The notes: generated from the sequence alone by a model not told the origin. Counted from the stretch's first letter, positions 8,637 to 16,815 are shown. The stretch is 64,000 nucleotides of DNA from Collinsella sp. (GCA_019414515.1 DXLX01000032.1:22379-86378); one strand, 5' to 3'. A program made the numbers and translations.

Positions 8637-10312
8637 TGAAGGAGCTTTCCGAGGTCCTGCAGGATTGGGAGGCCGTGATCGGCCTGGAGATCCATACCGA
8701 GCTCACCGCACTCGATACCAAGATGTTCTGCAACTGCAAGCTCAGCCACGATGACGAGCCCAACGCCAACGTGTGCCCGGTATGCCTGGGCCTGCCCGGC
8801 GCCCTGCCGGTGCCCAACAAGCGCGCCATCGAGAGCATCGTCAAGGCGGGTCTGGCCACCAACTGCGAGATTCAGCGCCACTCGATGTTCTACCGCAAGC
8901 ACTACTTCTATCCCGATATGGCCAAGAACTTCCAGACTACGCAGGGTCCGGTTGCCTTTGCCATGTACGGTCACCTGGACCTGGACGTGACCGGTCGCGG
9001 TGCCGCCGAGCGCCCCGATTGCGCGTTTGGTGAGGCCGAGGCCCAGAGCCTGGCGAGCGCTTCGGCCAACGCCGAGGGCCTGTCCACGTCCATGACGTCG
9101 ACCATGCGCGAGGGCAATCAGCGTGCCGGCCACCTGGCCAGCTACGATGCGTCCAGCCTGCAGATGCCCGAGCGTCGCGAGGACGGTTCCTACACGGTGC
9201 CCATCCGCATCCTGCGCATCCATATGGAAGAGGACGCTGCCAAGATGGTCCACGTTGGTGGCGCCGAGGGCCGCATTACCGCCGCGGCCGAGTCGCTCGT
9301 CGACTACAACCGCTGCGGCACGCCTTTGATCGAGCTCGTGACTGAGCCCGATCTGCGCACGCCCGAGGAAGCGCGCCTGTTTATGGAAAAGCTCCGTCGC
9401 ATCTTTGTGACGCTGGGCATTTCCGATTGCTCCATGGAGAAGGGTTCCATGCGCTGCGACGGTAACGTGTCGCTGCGTCGCCGCGGCGAGACCAAGCTGG
9501 GCACCAAGACCGAGCTCAAGAACCTCAACTCGTTCAAGAGCCTGCACGACGGCCTTGCCTACGAGATTTGCCGTCAGGCCGAGGTGCTCGAGGAGGGTGG
9601 CATCATCTACCAGGAGACCCGCCATTGGGAGCCCAGCCGCAAGCGCACCGTGGTCATGCGCGTGAAGGAGACGGCCGACGACTATCGCCTGTTCCCCGAT
9701 CCCGACCTGGCGCCGTTCGATCTGGACGACGAGTTCATCGACCGTTGCCGTGGCGAGATTCCCGAGCTGCCCGATGCCAAGCGCGTCCGTTTTGAGGCCG
9801 ACTTTGGCATTAAGGCGGCCGACGCCGAGCAGATTGCCGGCGACCCCGAGTTTGCCGACTTCTTTGAGGCCGCTGCTGCCGGTATGGCCGGCAAGGAGGC
9901 CCAGACGGTTGCAAACCTGCTGGTGAACGAGATGATTGCCTACCTTAAGGGTGCGGGTGTGTCGCTCGCCGAGTCCGGTATTGCGCCGGCTCAGGTGGCA
10001 GCCCTTGCCAAGCTGCTGGCGACCGATGCCATCAGCTCCAACCAGGCTCACGAGGTCTTTGAGGCCATGGCCCAGACCGGCGACGACCCCAACAAGATTG
10101 TTGACGAGCGCGGTATGCGTCAGGTGAGCGACGCTAGCGCGCTGCAGCCGATCGTGGACGAGGTGCTGGCAAACTGTGCCGATCAGGCGCAGCAGTATCG
10201 TGACGGCAACCAGAAGGTCATCGGCTTTTTGGTGGGCCAGTGCATGAAGGCGAGCCGCGGCAAGGGCAACCCGAAGCTCTTCAACGAGTTGCTGAGAACG
10301 TCGCTCTCGTAA
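8636..10312 (+). CDS. gatB: Amidotransferase subunit B with an ~80-residue insertion
   Basis: 558 residues; many bacterial GatB proteins are about 475-500. GatB binds the mischarged tRNA and phosphorylates its acyl group. The zinc-site cysteines (CNCKL ... CPVCLG), the GLEIHTEL start and the LHMEEDA-type motif (here RIHMEEDAAKMVH) are present, as is the C-terminal YqeY-like tail (ANLLVNEMIAYLKG to the end). Between the beta strand at about residue 115 and the IHMEEDA strand at about 195 there is extra sequence rich in Ala, Ser and Glu (CAFGEAEAQSLASASANAEG region) that most GatB proteins lack. No frameshift is involved. The gene ends the operon and a long hairpin element begins two bases later. 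Confidence 0.93.
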   Translation: MKELSEVLQDWEAVIGLEIHTELTALDTKMFCNCKLSHDDEPNANVCPVCLGLPGALPVPNKRAIESIVKAGLATNCEIQRHSMFYRKHYFYPDMAKNFQTTQGPVAFAMYGHLDLDVTGRGAAERPDCAFGEAEAQSLASASANAEGLSTSMTSTMREGNQRAGHLASYDASSLQMPERREDGSYTVPIRILRIHMEEDAAKMVHVGGAEGRITAAAESLVDYNRCGTPLIELVTEPDLRTPEEARLFMEKLRRIFVTLGISDCSMEKGSMRCDGNVSLRRRGETKLGTKTELKNLNSFKSLHDGLAYEICRQAEVLEEGGIIYQETRHWEPSRKRTVVMRVKETADDYRLFPDPDLAPFDLDDEFIDRCRGEIPELPDAKRVRFEADFGIKAADAEQIAGDPEFADFFEAAAAGMAGKEAQTVANLLVNEMIAYLKGAGVSLAESGIAPAQVAALAKLLATDAISSNQAHEVFEAMAQTGDDPNKIVDERGMRQVSDASALQPIVDEVLANCADQAQQYRDGNQKVIGFLVGQCMKASRGKGNPKLFNELLRTSLS

Positions 10313-10313
10313 G

Positions 10314-10459
10314 CGGGAACCCGGGAGCCCCGGCAGGGTGGGTGCTTCCTCAAAATTTCAAACAGTCCTGCGCAAGACGAAGGCCACATTAAGTGGCCTT
10401 CTTTGCGTGCGGAACTCATTTTGAGCAAGCACCCGCCCTGCCGGGGCTCCCGGGTTCCG
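10314..10459 (+). ncRNA. Long-hairpin element, copy 1 (structured RNA candidate)
   Basis: A ~146-nt inverted repeat directly after gatB. The outer arms (10316-10356 with 10418-10459) pair over about 40 nt, including GGGAGCCCCGGCAGGG and CAAAAT with one or two mismatches. Inside lie ACAGTCCTG (10361-10369), an inner 9-bp hairpin GAAGGCCAC / GTGGCCTTC with loop ATTAA (10379-10401), and CGTGCGGAACTC. The copy at 25782-25915 has the same order of parts, the same core words and different but still complementary stems. The hairpin is far larger than a terminator; a real terminator follows at 10508. Confidence 0.7.
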
Positions 10460-10507
10460 TGACGACTCGGCCGTTCGGGTCAGGTGGGCTGGATTGAATT
10501 TGGTGAA

Positions 10508-10537
10508 TGAGGGCGCCGTTGGCGCCCTCATTTTTTT
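10508..10537 (+). terminator. Rho-independent terminator after gatB
   Basis: TGAGGGCGCC, loop GTT, GGCGCCCTCA, then seven T. Confidence 0.9.
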
Positions 10538-10606
10538 GTGCGGGTGGCAAAGGGGCTGTCCCTTTGGTCACATCGCGCTTCAAGATTTCCAAAAAGTTAA
10601 CCTTTG

Positions 10607-10638
10607 TTGACCTTAATAGTTAGATAAACTAAACTATT
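10607..10638 (+). promoter_or_regulatory. Promoter with overlapping inverted repeat, upstream of the metal ATPase genes
   Basis: TTGACC at 10607-10612, a 17-bp spacer, TAAACT at 10630-10635. An inverted repeat AATAGTT (10615-10621) / AACTATT (10632-10638) covers the spacer and -10, as expected for a repressor site. A metal-sensing repressor would fit but none is encoded nearby. Confidence 0.5.
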
Positions 10639-10722
10639 TTTCAAAAGTGTGCTCGAGCAAACTTATTTACTCGGGTGCTGAGGCACCGTGCCGCGTCCAA
10701 TGCGGCAAAAGGGAGAAGCAAC

Positions 10723-10968
10723 ATGAAGAAGTCGACGTTCAATACCCTGCTTGTCGGTGGCGGTTTTCTGCTTGGCACGGCCGGCATCAAGCTGCTTACC
10801 AGCGCTCCGGTCAAGAATGCCTGCGTGCAGGGCATCGCGTGCGGTATGCGCGTCAAGAACTGCTACCAGGACATGGTCGAGCAGGCCAAGGCCAATGTCG
10901 ATGACATGGTTGCCGAGGCGGCCTACATCACCCAGAGCGAGGCCGCTGCTGACGAGGCAGCCGAGTAA
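10723..10968 (+). CDS. Small DUF6110-like protein next to a metal P-type ATPase
   Basis: 81 residues. ATG 10723 follows GGGAGAAGC; the upstream in-frame ATG at 10675 has no such site. It has one hydrophobic N-terminal segment (FNTLLVGGGFLLGTAGIKLL), two Cys (NACVQGIACG) and a third at residue 47, then an acidic Glu/Ala tail. Small proteins of this kind are commonly found directly before heavy-metal ATPases in gut Firmicutes and Actinobacteria. The gene is 18 bp from the ATPase start and shares its promoter. A role as a metal-delivery or accessory membrane peptide is inference. Confidence 0.65.
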   Translation: MKKSTFNTLLVGGGFLLGTAGIKLLTSAPVKNACVQGIACGMRVKNCYQDMVEQAKANVDDMVAEAAYITQSEAAADEAAE

Positions 10969-10986
10969 CGCTCCCAGGCACAAACT

Positions 10987-13062
10987 ATGAGATTCTCGAT
11001 TATTAGCGAGATCCCCGGCAGGACCCGTCTTCAATTGGCGGGTCCTGTGCCAGAGAGCGATCTCGATGCACTTCTTAAGCTCAGCGGCGATATCGACGGC
11101 GTGCACAAGGTGCGCGTTTACGGCCGTATTGGCCAGATGGCGCTCGAATACGACGAGCGGTGTCGTGCGAGCGTGCTCGATGCCTTGGGTGCGCTCGATG
11201 CCCAGGCCATTGCCGACGCAAAGACGGGTTACGTGATGCAGCTTGAGCCACGCAAGCACAAGCTCGTCATGGATCTTGCCACACTTATCGGCGCCCACTA
11301 CGCGCGCCGCTGGTTCCTGCCTACGCCGCTGCGTGCCATCTTTGTCGTGGCCGGTTACATGGCATTTTTGCGCGCTGCCCTCCGTGAGCTCGCGCAGCCA
11401 CGCCTGACCGTTCCTGTGCTCGACGCTTCGGCTATCGGCATTTCGTTCGTCAAGCGTGATGTTGACACCGCGGGCCAGACGATGTTCCTGCTCAACGTGG
11501 GCGAGCTGCTCGAGGACTACACCCGCGCCATGAGCGAAAACGAGCTCATCAACTCGCTGCTTGATGTGCCCGACAAGGCGCAAAAAGTGGTCGGCGACAC
11601 CGAGGTAAGCGTTGCCGCGACCGAGCTCGAGCCCGGCGATCTGGTCGCCGTTCGCACCGGCATGTCCATCTGCATCGACGGCGTGGTCGAGCAGGGAAGC
11701 GCCATGGTTAACCAGGCGACCCTGACCGGCGAGCCGCTTGCCGTCGAGCGCAGCGCGGGCGACGATGTATTCGCCGGCACCGTCGTGGAAGACGGCAGCA
11801 TCTTGGTGCGCGTGCGCGCCAACACGGCGCAAACCAAGCTGCGCTCGATCGTCTCGCTCGTGCAGACGGCCGACTCGCTCAAGTCCGAGGGTCAGTCGCA
11901 TATGGAGGACCTTGCCAACAAGATCGTCCCGTGGAACTTCCTGCTCGCGGGCCTGGTTGCGCTTACCACCCGCAGCCTCATCAAGACCTCGGCGGCACTG
12001 ATGGTCGACTATTCGTGCGCACTCAAGCTCACGGGTTCCGTTGCCGTCATGACCGCCATGAGCGATGCTGCCAAGATGGGGGTGATGGTGAAGGGCGCCA
12101 AGTACTTTGAGTCGTTTGCCAAGGCCGATACCATTGTCTTTGACAAGACCGGTACGCTGACCGAGGCCCAGCCGCGCCTAGCTTGCGTGCTCACGACCGA
12201 CGGCTGGAGCGAGGATGAGGTCCTGCGCCTTTCCGCTTGCTTGGAGGAGCATTTCCCGCATCCGGTGGCGCGTGCCGTGGTCAACGCCGCCCGCGAGCGC
12301 GGGCTCGAGCACCGCGAGCGCCATGCTGCCGTCGAGTACATCGTGGCACACGGCATCGCTTCGTCCATCGAAGGACGTCGCGCGATTATCGGCTCGGCAC
12401 ACTTTGTGTTTGAGGATGAGGGCGCGCAGCTCGAGTCCGACATAAAGGAGCGCATCGAGTCCCAGATGCAGGGCCTGTCGCCGCTGTATCTGGCGGTCGA
12501 CGGCACCGTTGTGGGCGTGCTCGGTATCGAGGACCCGCTTAAGCCCGGGGTCCGCGAGGCCATCGCCGACTTGCACGCGTTGGGCGTTAAGCACGTGGTC
12601 ATGCTCACGGGCGACTCGGAGCGCACGGCCGAGCGCATTGCTCGCGAGGCAGGTGTCGACGAGTTTAAGGCCGAGCTGCTGCCCGAGGACAAGTACGCGT
12701 ATGTGGAGCGCATTAAGGGCGAGGGGCGCCACGTTGCCATGGTGGGCGACGGCGTCAACGACTCACCGGCGCTGGGTCTGGCCGATGTGGGTCTGGCCAT
12801 GGGCGGTGGAAGCGACATCGCCAAGGAGGTCGCCGATATCATCCTGACCGATACAGATCTGGCCGCAATCGTGCGCCTGCGCCGCATGAGTCAGGGGCTT
12901 ATCGACCGTCTGTCGAGTTCGTATTCCAAGGTGATGCTCACCAACTCGGCGCTGTTGGCATTGGGTATTACCGGCATGATCACTCCGCAGACGTCGTCAC
13001 TGCTGCACAACGGCTCAACGATCGCCTACAGCCTGGGCAACGCAAAGGCGTACCTGCGTTAG
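10987..13062 (+). CDS. Heavy-metal P1B-type ATPase with an unusual membrane metal motif
   Basis: 691 residues, an ATP-driven exporter or importer of a transition metal in the membrane. It has a short HMA-like N-terminal domain without the GMxCxxC motif (ISEIPGRTRLQL), A-domain TLTGEP (about residue 242), phosphorylation site DKTGTLT with Asp386, HPVARAV as the HP motif, MLTGDSERTA, and hinge GDGVND near 587. The TM metal-binding site normally reads CPC, SPC or CPH; here it is DYSCALK with Cys344 and no proline, and the usual N-terminal membrane pair is short. The metal cannot be predicted. It ends the two-gene unit with the small DUF6110-like protein. Confidence 0.88.
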   Translation: MRFSIISEIPGRTRLQLAGPVPESDLDALLKLSGDIDGVHKVRVYGRIGQMALEYDERCRASVLDALGALDAQAIADAKTGYVMQLEPRKHKLVMDLATLIGAHYARRWFLPTPLRAIFVVAGYMAFLRAALRELAQPRLTVPVLDASAIGISFVKRDVDTAGQTMFLLNVGELLEDYTRAMSENELINSLLDVPDKAQKVVGDTEVSVAATELEPGDLVAVRTGMSICIDGVVEQGSAMVNQATLTGEPLAVERSAGDDVFAGTVVEDGSILVRVRANTAQTKLRSIVSLVQTADSLKSEGQSHMEDLANKIVPWNFLLAGLVALTTRSLIKTSAALMVDYSCALKLTGSVAVMTAMSDAAKMGVMVKGAKYFESFAKADTIVFDKTGTLTEAQPRLACVLTTDGWSEDEVLRLSACLEEHFPHPVARAVVNAARERGLEHRERHAAVEYIVAHGIASSIEGRRAIIGSAHFVFEDEGAQLESDIKERIESQMQGLSPLYLAVDGTVVGVLGIEDPLKPGVREAIADLHALGVKHVVMLTGDSERTAERIAREAGVDEFKAELLPEDKYAYVERIKGEGRHVAMVGDGVNDSPALGLADVGLAMGGGSDIAKEVADIILTDTDLAAIVRLRRMSQGLIDRLSSSYSKVMLTNSALLALGITGMITPQTSSLLHNGSTIAYSLGNAKAYLR

Positions 13063-13081
13063 CGTTTTCGATTGAGTATAT

Positions 13082-13130
13082 GGCCTGCATTCGGGCGGCA
13101 CCGCAGCCGTCAGGGTGCAGGCCTTCTTTT
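13082..13130 (+). terminator. Terminator after the metal ATPase
   Basis: GGCCTGCA (13082-13089) pairs with TGCAGGCC (13116-13123), followed by TTCTTTT. Confidence 0.75.
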
Positions 13131-13201
13131 GTTTGACGATATGTTAGCTCGGATATATGCTCGTGCTAGCAATGCTAGTAAATGCTGAAGGTGAGGTTGA
13201 G

Positions 13202-13555
13202 ATGGCTACCGTTGGCAGCATGGCACAGGTGAATGTTCGCGTAGATCGCTCGGTTAAAGAGCGCGCCGAGGAAGCGCTGCGGCTTTCGGGCGCCTCGCTG
13301 CCCGAGCTCATCAAAAAGGTCGTGGCCAAGGTCGCGCAGGGTGGCGGGCAGTGCGAGGAAGTGCTTGCGGCCGTCGACGACCGGCAGCAGACCGTCGCGC
13401 CCGATACTCCGTTCGCCGCGTCGTGGGCAGCGGCAGACCGGCTTTATGCAGATTTGGGCATCGCTACGTCGCCCGTATCCGACGATCGCGGTTGGGACAC
13501 AATCTATTCCGAAGCCATGGACGAGCGCTATCGCCAAAAGGGGATGATCCTGTGA
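13202..13555 (+). CDS. RelB/DinJ-like antitoxin
   Basis: 117 residues from ATG 13202, which has GGTGAGG seven bases upstream; the longer frame from 13157 lacks a site. Residues 8-40 (AQVNVRVDRSVKERAEEALR) match the ribbon-helix-helix start of RelB/DinJ antitoxins, which bind DNA as dimers. The C-terminal half is acidic and probably wraps the toxin. The stop overlaps the PIN toxin start (GTGA). Upstream, TGCTAG occurs twice around 13165-13180, overlapping a weak TTGACG/TATATG promoter, and may be an operator. Confidence 0.8.
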   Translation: MATVGSMAQVNVRVDRSVKERAEEALRLSGASLPELIKKVVAKVAQGGGQCEEVLAAVDDRQQTVAPDTPFAASWAAADRLYADLGIATSPVSDDRGWDTIYSEAMDERYRQKGMIL

Positions 13556-14067
13556 GCGGGGCTCCCCTCAAAATAATGGTGGACGCCAACGTATGGGTTG
13601 ATTCGTTTTGCGTCGACCATGCCGAGTCGCTTGCCGCGCGTGCGTTTATTGGGCAGGCGGCGGAGACGGGGGCATTGCTGTTCTTTCCGGTGCATATCGC
13701 CAAGGACGTGCTGTACGTTGTCCAACACGAGCTGAAGCGTAGCGTTCTTGCCAGCGGGGGAGCGCTCGACGAGGCATCTGCCCGTGCAATTGGCGATGCG
13801 GCGTTGGCGTTTGTTCGGAACATGACCGAAAACGCTACGGCCGTGGGTGCAGACGCATCCGATCTGTGGCTAGCCGACAAATATCTGACGCTCCATCGCG
13901 ATTACGAGGACAACTTGGTGCTCGCCGCGTGCAAGCGCGCACAGGTCGATTACTTAGTGACCAACGATCACAAGCTGCTCGAACATGCCGATCTTGCAGC
14001 GAAGACCCCGCGCCAAATGATGTCGATTCTTGCTTTGGCCGAACGCGGCGGCGCGGCTATCGGTTGA
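13552..14067 (+). CDS. PIN-domain toxin
   Basis: 171 residues starting at GTG 13552, which overlaps the antitoxin stop. The ORF is open further upstream, but that part lies in another frame of the antitoxin and is not translated. PIN motifs: Asp in KIMVDANVWVD, Asp in HRDYEDNLVLAAC, and the C-terminal VTNDHKLL. PIN toxins are Mg-dependent ribonucleases. RelB-like antitoxin with a PIN toxin is a mixed but known pairing. A conserved Glu in the middle is not obvious to me. Confidence 0.8.
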   Translation: MSGAPLKIMVDANVWVDSFCVDHAESLAARAFIGQAAETGALLFFPVHIAKDVLYVVQHELKRSVLASGGALDEASARAIGDAALAFVRNMTENATAVGADASDLWLADKYLTLHRDYEDNLVLAACKRAQVDYLVTNDHKLLEHADLAAKTPRQMMSILALAERGGAAIG

Positions 14068-14125
14068 CGCGAACTGTTTGCGGGCCTCTTGGACGACGAT
14101 GCGCCAAGGGACCCGCGTCTGCTAT

Positions 14126-14560
14126 TTACAAAAGCTCGGCCTTAATGGTGGGACTTTCTGCGAGCTGCTCGGCTGCCTTTTCGTCTGAGCTGTCGAGTGC
14201 TGCCAGACTGCGGTAGACCCACTCGTTGACCTGGGTGTTCTTGACGCCTGCAGTCTGCATAAGGGTACCTACCTCGCGGATTGCTGCGAGCAGATCGGCC
14301 TTGGGACCTGCGAGCTCTACCTCGATGCCGTGGTAGGCGGCCACGCCGCGGTTCTCACTCACGTGGTCGATAAAGCCCTCGACGGTCTCAAGCTGCTGGG
14401 CGAGAGCTGCATCATCGTCGGCGTCCAGCGCGACGAGTGCGTTCGATACCGTGAGGGCGGGATGTCCGCAGGGGACAAAGCCTTCGATGACATCCATAGC
14501 TTCGGTAATGGTTGAGCCCAGGCCTGCGAGGGCATTGACGAGTTGCTGCTTGGTATCCAT
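14126..14560 (-). CDS. Hypothetical helical protein
   Basis: 144 residues from ATG 14560 (MDTKQQLVNALAGLGSTI); AAAGGACC lies just upstream on the minus strand, so the longer frame to 14641 is not used. It is soluble, acidic and mostly helical, with one Cys (GFVPCGHPAL). I recognise no domain. It converges with the PIN toxin and is followed on the other side by tmRNA. Confidence 0.6.
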   Translation of the reverse strand: MDTKQQLVNALAGLGSTITEAMDVIEGFVPCGHPALTVSNALVALDADDDAALAQQLETVEGFIDHVSENRGVAAYHGIEVELAGPKADLLAAIREVGTLMQTAGVKNTQVNEWVYRSLAALDSSDEKAAEQLAESPTIKAELL

Positions 14561-14795
14561 AACGGTCCTTTCGACGGGCAATTTTGCTTGGCGAAAATAT
14601 ACGTGACGCGATCGGTAGCAAAAATGCGAAGTGCGGCGCACATTGGGGTCTTCACAGCTTGTGCATAGAACAACTGTCCGCTTTCAGAACGTGGTAAGAT
14701 AACTCAACACAAGCGGGGCTCGCCCCGTATGTTCCATGAAAAGTCGACGGGTGTTGGGTGCTCGTGCCCAATGCCATCCAGACTTCCCGACATTC

Positions 14796-15159
14796 GGGGG
14801 CGACTGGTTTCGACACGATAGCTCTGAGAGAGGAAGCAAGCCGAGGTCTCCTCGCCTCGTTAAACAGGGGTACCGTCAAATTGAATTGACAACAACTCTT
14901 CTTTTGAGCCTATGGCTCTCGCTGCTTAGTTTATAGCGGCGCGTCAACCCGGTGATTTCCCCGACACCGGCGCGACGTCATTTTAGGGGAATGCTCCTGC
15001 GCACGTAATCGGTATGGCGCAGGCTAAGACCGAACCGGTTAGGACGCCGCGAGCGTGTCGCTGCGCGCAAAGCGTCCGAGACTAAACCAGCGACTGAGCT
15101 TGGAGATGCCAATCAGGGGGCTTTCGTGGACCGGAGTTCGATTCTCCGCGCCTCCACCA
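14796..15159 (+). ncRNA. ssrA: Transfer-messenger RNA
   Basis: The 5' end GGGGGCGACTGGTTTCGACA and the 3' end with T-arm (GGAGTTCGATTCTCC), acceptor CGCCTCC and encoded CCA are those of tmRNA, which rescues stalled ribosomes. The tag reading frame is at 14888-14929: DNNSSFEPMALAA followed by TAG. The resume codon is assigned by ending and convention, so the tag could be one residue longer. Length 364 nt. Confidence 0.95.
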
Positions 15160-15167
15160 TAAGTAAC

Positions 15168-15201
15168 AGGCAGGTAGAGAAGTGTTTCTACCTGCCTTTT
15201 T
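15168..15201 (+). terminator. tmRNA terminator
   Basis: AGGCAGGTAGA, loop, TCTACCTGCCT, then TTTTTA, 9 bp after the CCA. Confidence 0.9.
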
Positions 15202-15217
15202 ATTTCTAGTCCGCACC

Positions 15218-15258
15218 GCGGAGAATCGAACTCTATGCAGGGCGCGAGCGTTAAGCAA
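15218..15258 (-). repeat. tmRNA 3'-end-like repeat, copy 1
   Basis: GCGGAGAATCGAACTC at 15218-15233 is the reverse complement of the tmRNA T-arm and acceptor region (15137-15151). The flanking GCAGGGCGCGAGCG also recurs in copy 2. Confidence 0.65.
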
Positions 15259-15426
15259 ACGCGAAGCGTTTGTAGCGAGCGGGCGAGGCGCCGGCAGGCG
15301 GCCGAAGCCGGTGCGGATTTGCGAAGCAAATACGCGGATTCTCCGCGCAAAGTCGCGACCAGATATAGATGCGATGCCGATTAAGCTCCGGCTGCCCATG
15401 CCCCGCACCAACGCAAGCCCCAAACC

Positions 15427-15467
15427 GCGGAGAATCGAACTCTGAGCAGGGCGCGGGCGTAAAGAAA
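15427..15467 (-). repeat. tmRNA 3'-end-like repeat, copy 2
   Basis: The same 16-bp word followed by GCAGGGCGCGGGCG. Copies 1 and 2 agree at most positions over about 44 bp. Between them (15259-15426) lies GC-rich sequence with no clear gene. Confidence 0.65.
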
Positions 15468-15487
15468 ACGCCTTGGCAACGCAGACC

Positions 15488-15769
15488 GGGACACGCTTTC
15501 CCGATGGCAGCCCAGGCGGAAAGCACGTCCCGGAATCCGCGCTCAGACTGGGACGTAGTTTCCGGATGATGCCTCAAGCGGAAACTGCGACCCGGAATCG
15601 AGCCGTAGAGTGGGATATGCTTTCCCAATGGCAGCTCAAGCGGAAAGCGCATCCCGGAATCTAAGCTCGGAATGGGATTCATTTTCCAGATGGCGGGCTC
15701 AGCGGAAAATACGACCCGGAATTTGCTCTGAGAACGGGACACGCTTTCCCGCCGACCGCTCCGCCCTCC
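15488..15769 (+). repeat. Tandem array of 62-bp hairpin repeats (4.5 units)
   Basis: Units start at exactly 15488, 15550, 15612, 15674 and 15736 (last one partial). Each opens with GGGA and holds TTTCC ... GGAAA as a hairpin, closed by CCCGGAAT. The stem letters change in step: CTTTCC/GGAAAG, GTTTCC/GGAAAC, GCTTTCC/GGAAAGC and ATTTTCC/GGAAAAT in units 1-4. The array ends about 80 bp before the patatin start. The 5' end of the array and the tmRNA-like repeats fill 15202-15845; no gene is visible there. Confidence 0.8.
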
Positions 15770-15845
15770 TCAACTCCAAAACCTGCGCGCCCTCCATCTC
15801 AAAACTGGGTAGAAGAAAGCCAAAACGCAATCGCAGGAGGTCAAT

Positions 15846-16724
15846 ATGACTGCAGAAGATAAGGCAAAGAACGCCGGCAAGGTCGCGCTGGTCCTGGAGG
15901 GCGGCAGTTTTCGCGGGCAATTTACCGCAGGCGTGCTCGACGTTCTCATGGAGGCCGGCGTTGAGATTCCGGCTGTCTACGGTGTATCGGCCGGCGCCCT
16001 CAACGGCGTGAACTACAAGTCGCACCAGATCGGCCGTGCCAACCGCATCAACCTGGCTTTCTGCAACGACAGCCGTTTCATGGGCGCCGCATCGTTTGCG
16101 TCCACGGGTTCCATTGTGGGTTACGACTTTATCTTCAATGATGTCCAGGACCGCCTGGATCCCTTTGACAACGAGACGTTCGATGCGAGCCCCATCGAGA
16201 TGTACGCCGTCGCGACGGACATGCTCTTTGGAACCGCCACGTACCTGCCGGTCAAAAGCGCCGTGCTCGATCTCGATGCCGTGCGCGCATCGACCTCGTT
16301 GCCGCTGGTGACGCCGCCGGTCGAGATTGACGGGCACAAATACGTCGACGGCGGCGTGGCCGATTCGGTCCCCATCGAGCACGTGCTGGAGGAGGCGGGC
16401 TTCGATCGCGCGGTCGTCATTGTCACGCAGGACCGCTCGTACGAGAAAAAGCCCTACGAGTTTATGCCCGCCGCGCGCGCTCGCTATGCCGACTACCCTT
16501 ATCTGCTCGAGGCTATCGAGACGCGCCACGACCGCTATAACATCCAGCGCATGCATCTGTGGAAGTATGAGCGCGAGGGCCGCGCACTGGTCGTTGCTCC
16601 GCAAAAGCCGGTCGAGGTCGGCCACGTTGAGCACGATCCGGCAAAGCTCCTCGACTTGTATATTCAGGGCCGCCAGGAGGCAAAGCGCTTGCTCGGAGAT
16701 ATCGAGGCGTTTGTCGAGCGCTAG
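15846..16724 (+). CDS. Patatin-family phospholipase
   Basis: 292 residues, cytoplasmic, no signal peptide. It has the patatin oxyanion motif GGSFRGQF (residues ~18-25), nucleophile elbow GVSAG with Ser48, and the catalytic Asp168 in DGGVAD, all expected for a Ser-Asp dyad lipid acyl hydrolase of the YjjU/RssA type. AGGAGG precedes the start (15834-15839). The closest relatives by feel are bacterial YjjU-like proteins, which act on membrane phospholipids. The substrate is unknown. Confidence 0.88.
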   Translation: MTAEDKAKNAGKVALVLEGGSFRGQFTAGVLDVLMEAGVEIPAVYGVSAGALNGVNYKSHQIGRANRINLAFCNDSRFMGAASFASTGSIVGYDFIFNDVQDRLDPFDNETFDASPIEMYAVATDMLFGTATYLPVKSAVLDLDAVRASTSLPLVTPPVEIDGHKYVDGGVADSVPIEHVLEEAGFDRAVVIVTQDRSYEKKPYEFMPAARARYADYPYLLEAIETRHDRYNIQRMHLWKYEREGRALVVAPQKPVEVGHVEHDPAKLLDLYIQGRQEAKRLLGDIEAFVER

Positions 16725-16787
16725 CGTCGCGACGTCATGACCCATGGACGACATGTGCAGAAACTCTGGTCGGAGCCAAAATACCTG

Positions 16788-16815
16788 TTGACTCGGGCGG
16801 CGAGCGGGGTAATAT
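16788..16815 (+). promoter_or_regulatory. Promoter of rplM-rpsI
   Basis: TTGACT (16788-16793), 16-bp spacer, TAATAT (16810-16815). The 66-nt leader to rplM could hold autoregulatory structure but I see no known motif. Confidence 0.65.

Noticed and set aside
8636..10312. Frameshift in gatB
   Set aside because: The unusual length comes from an in-frame insertion; both flanking conserved motifs are intact.
13351..13551. N-terminal extension of the PIN toxin
   Set aside because: It lies in another frame of the antitoxin; the GTG overlapping the antitoxin stop is the start.
15488..15769. CRISPR array
   Set aside because: Repeats are 62 bp with each unit divergent throughout and no constant-repeat/variable-spacer pattern; no cas genes in the window.
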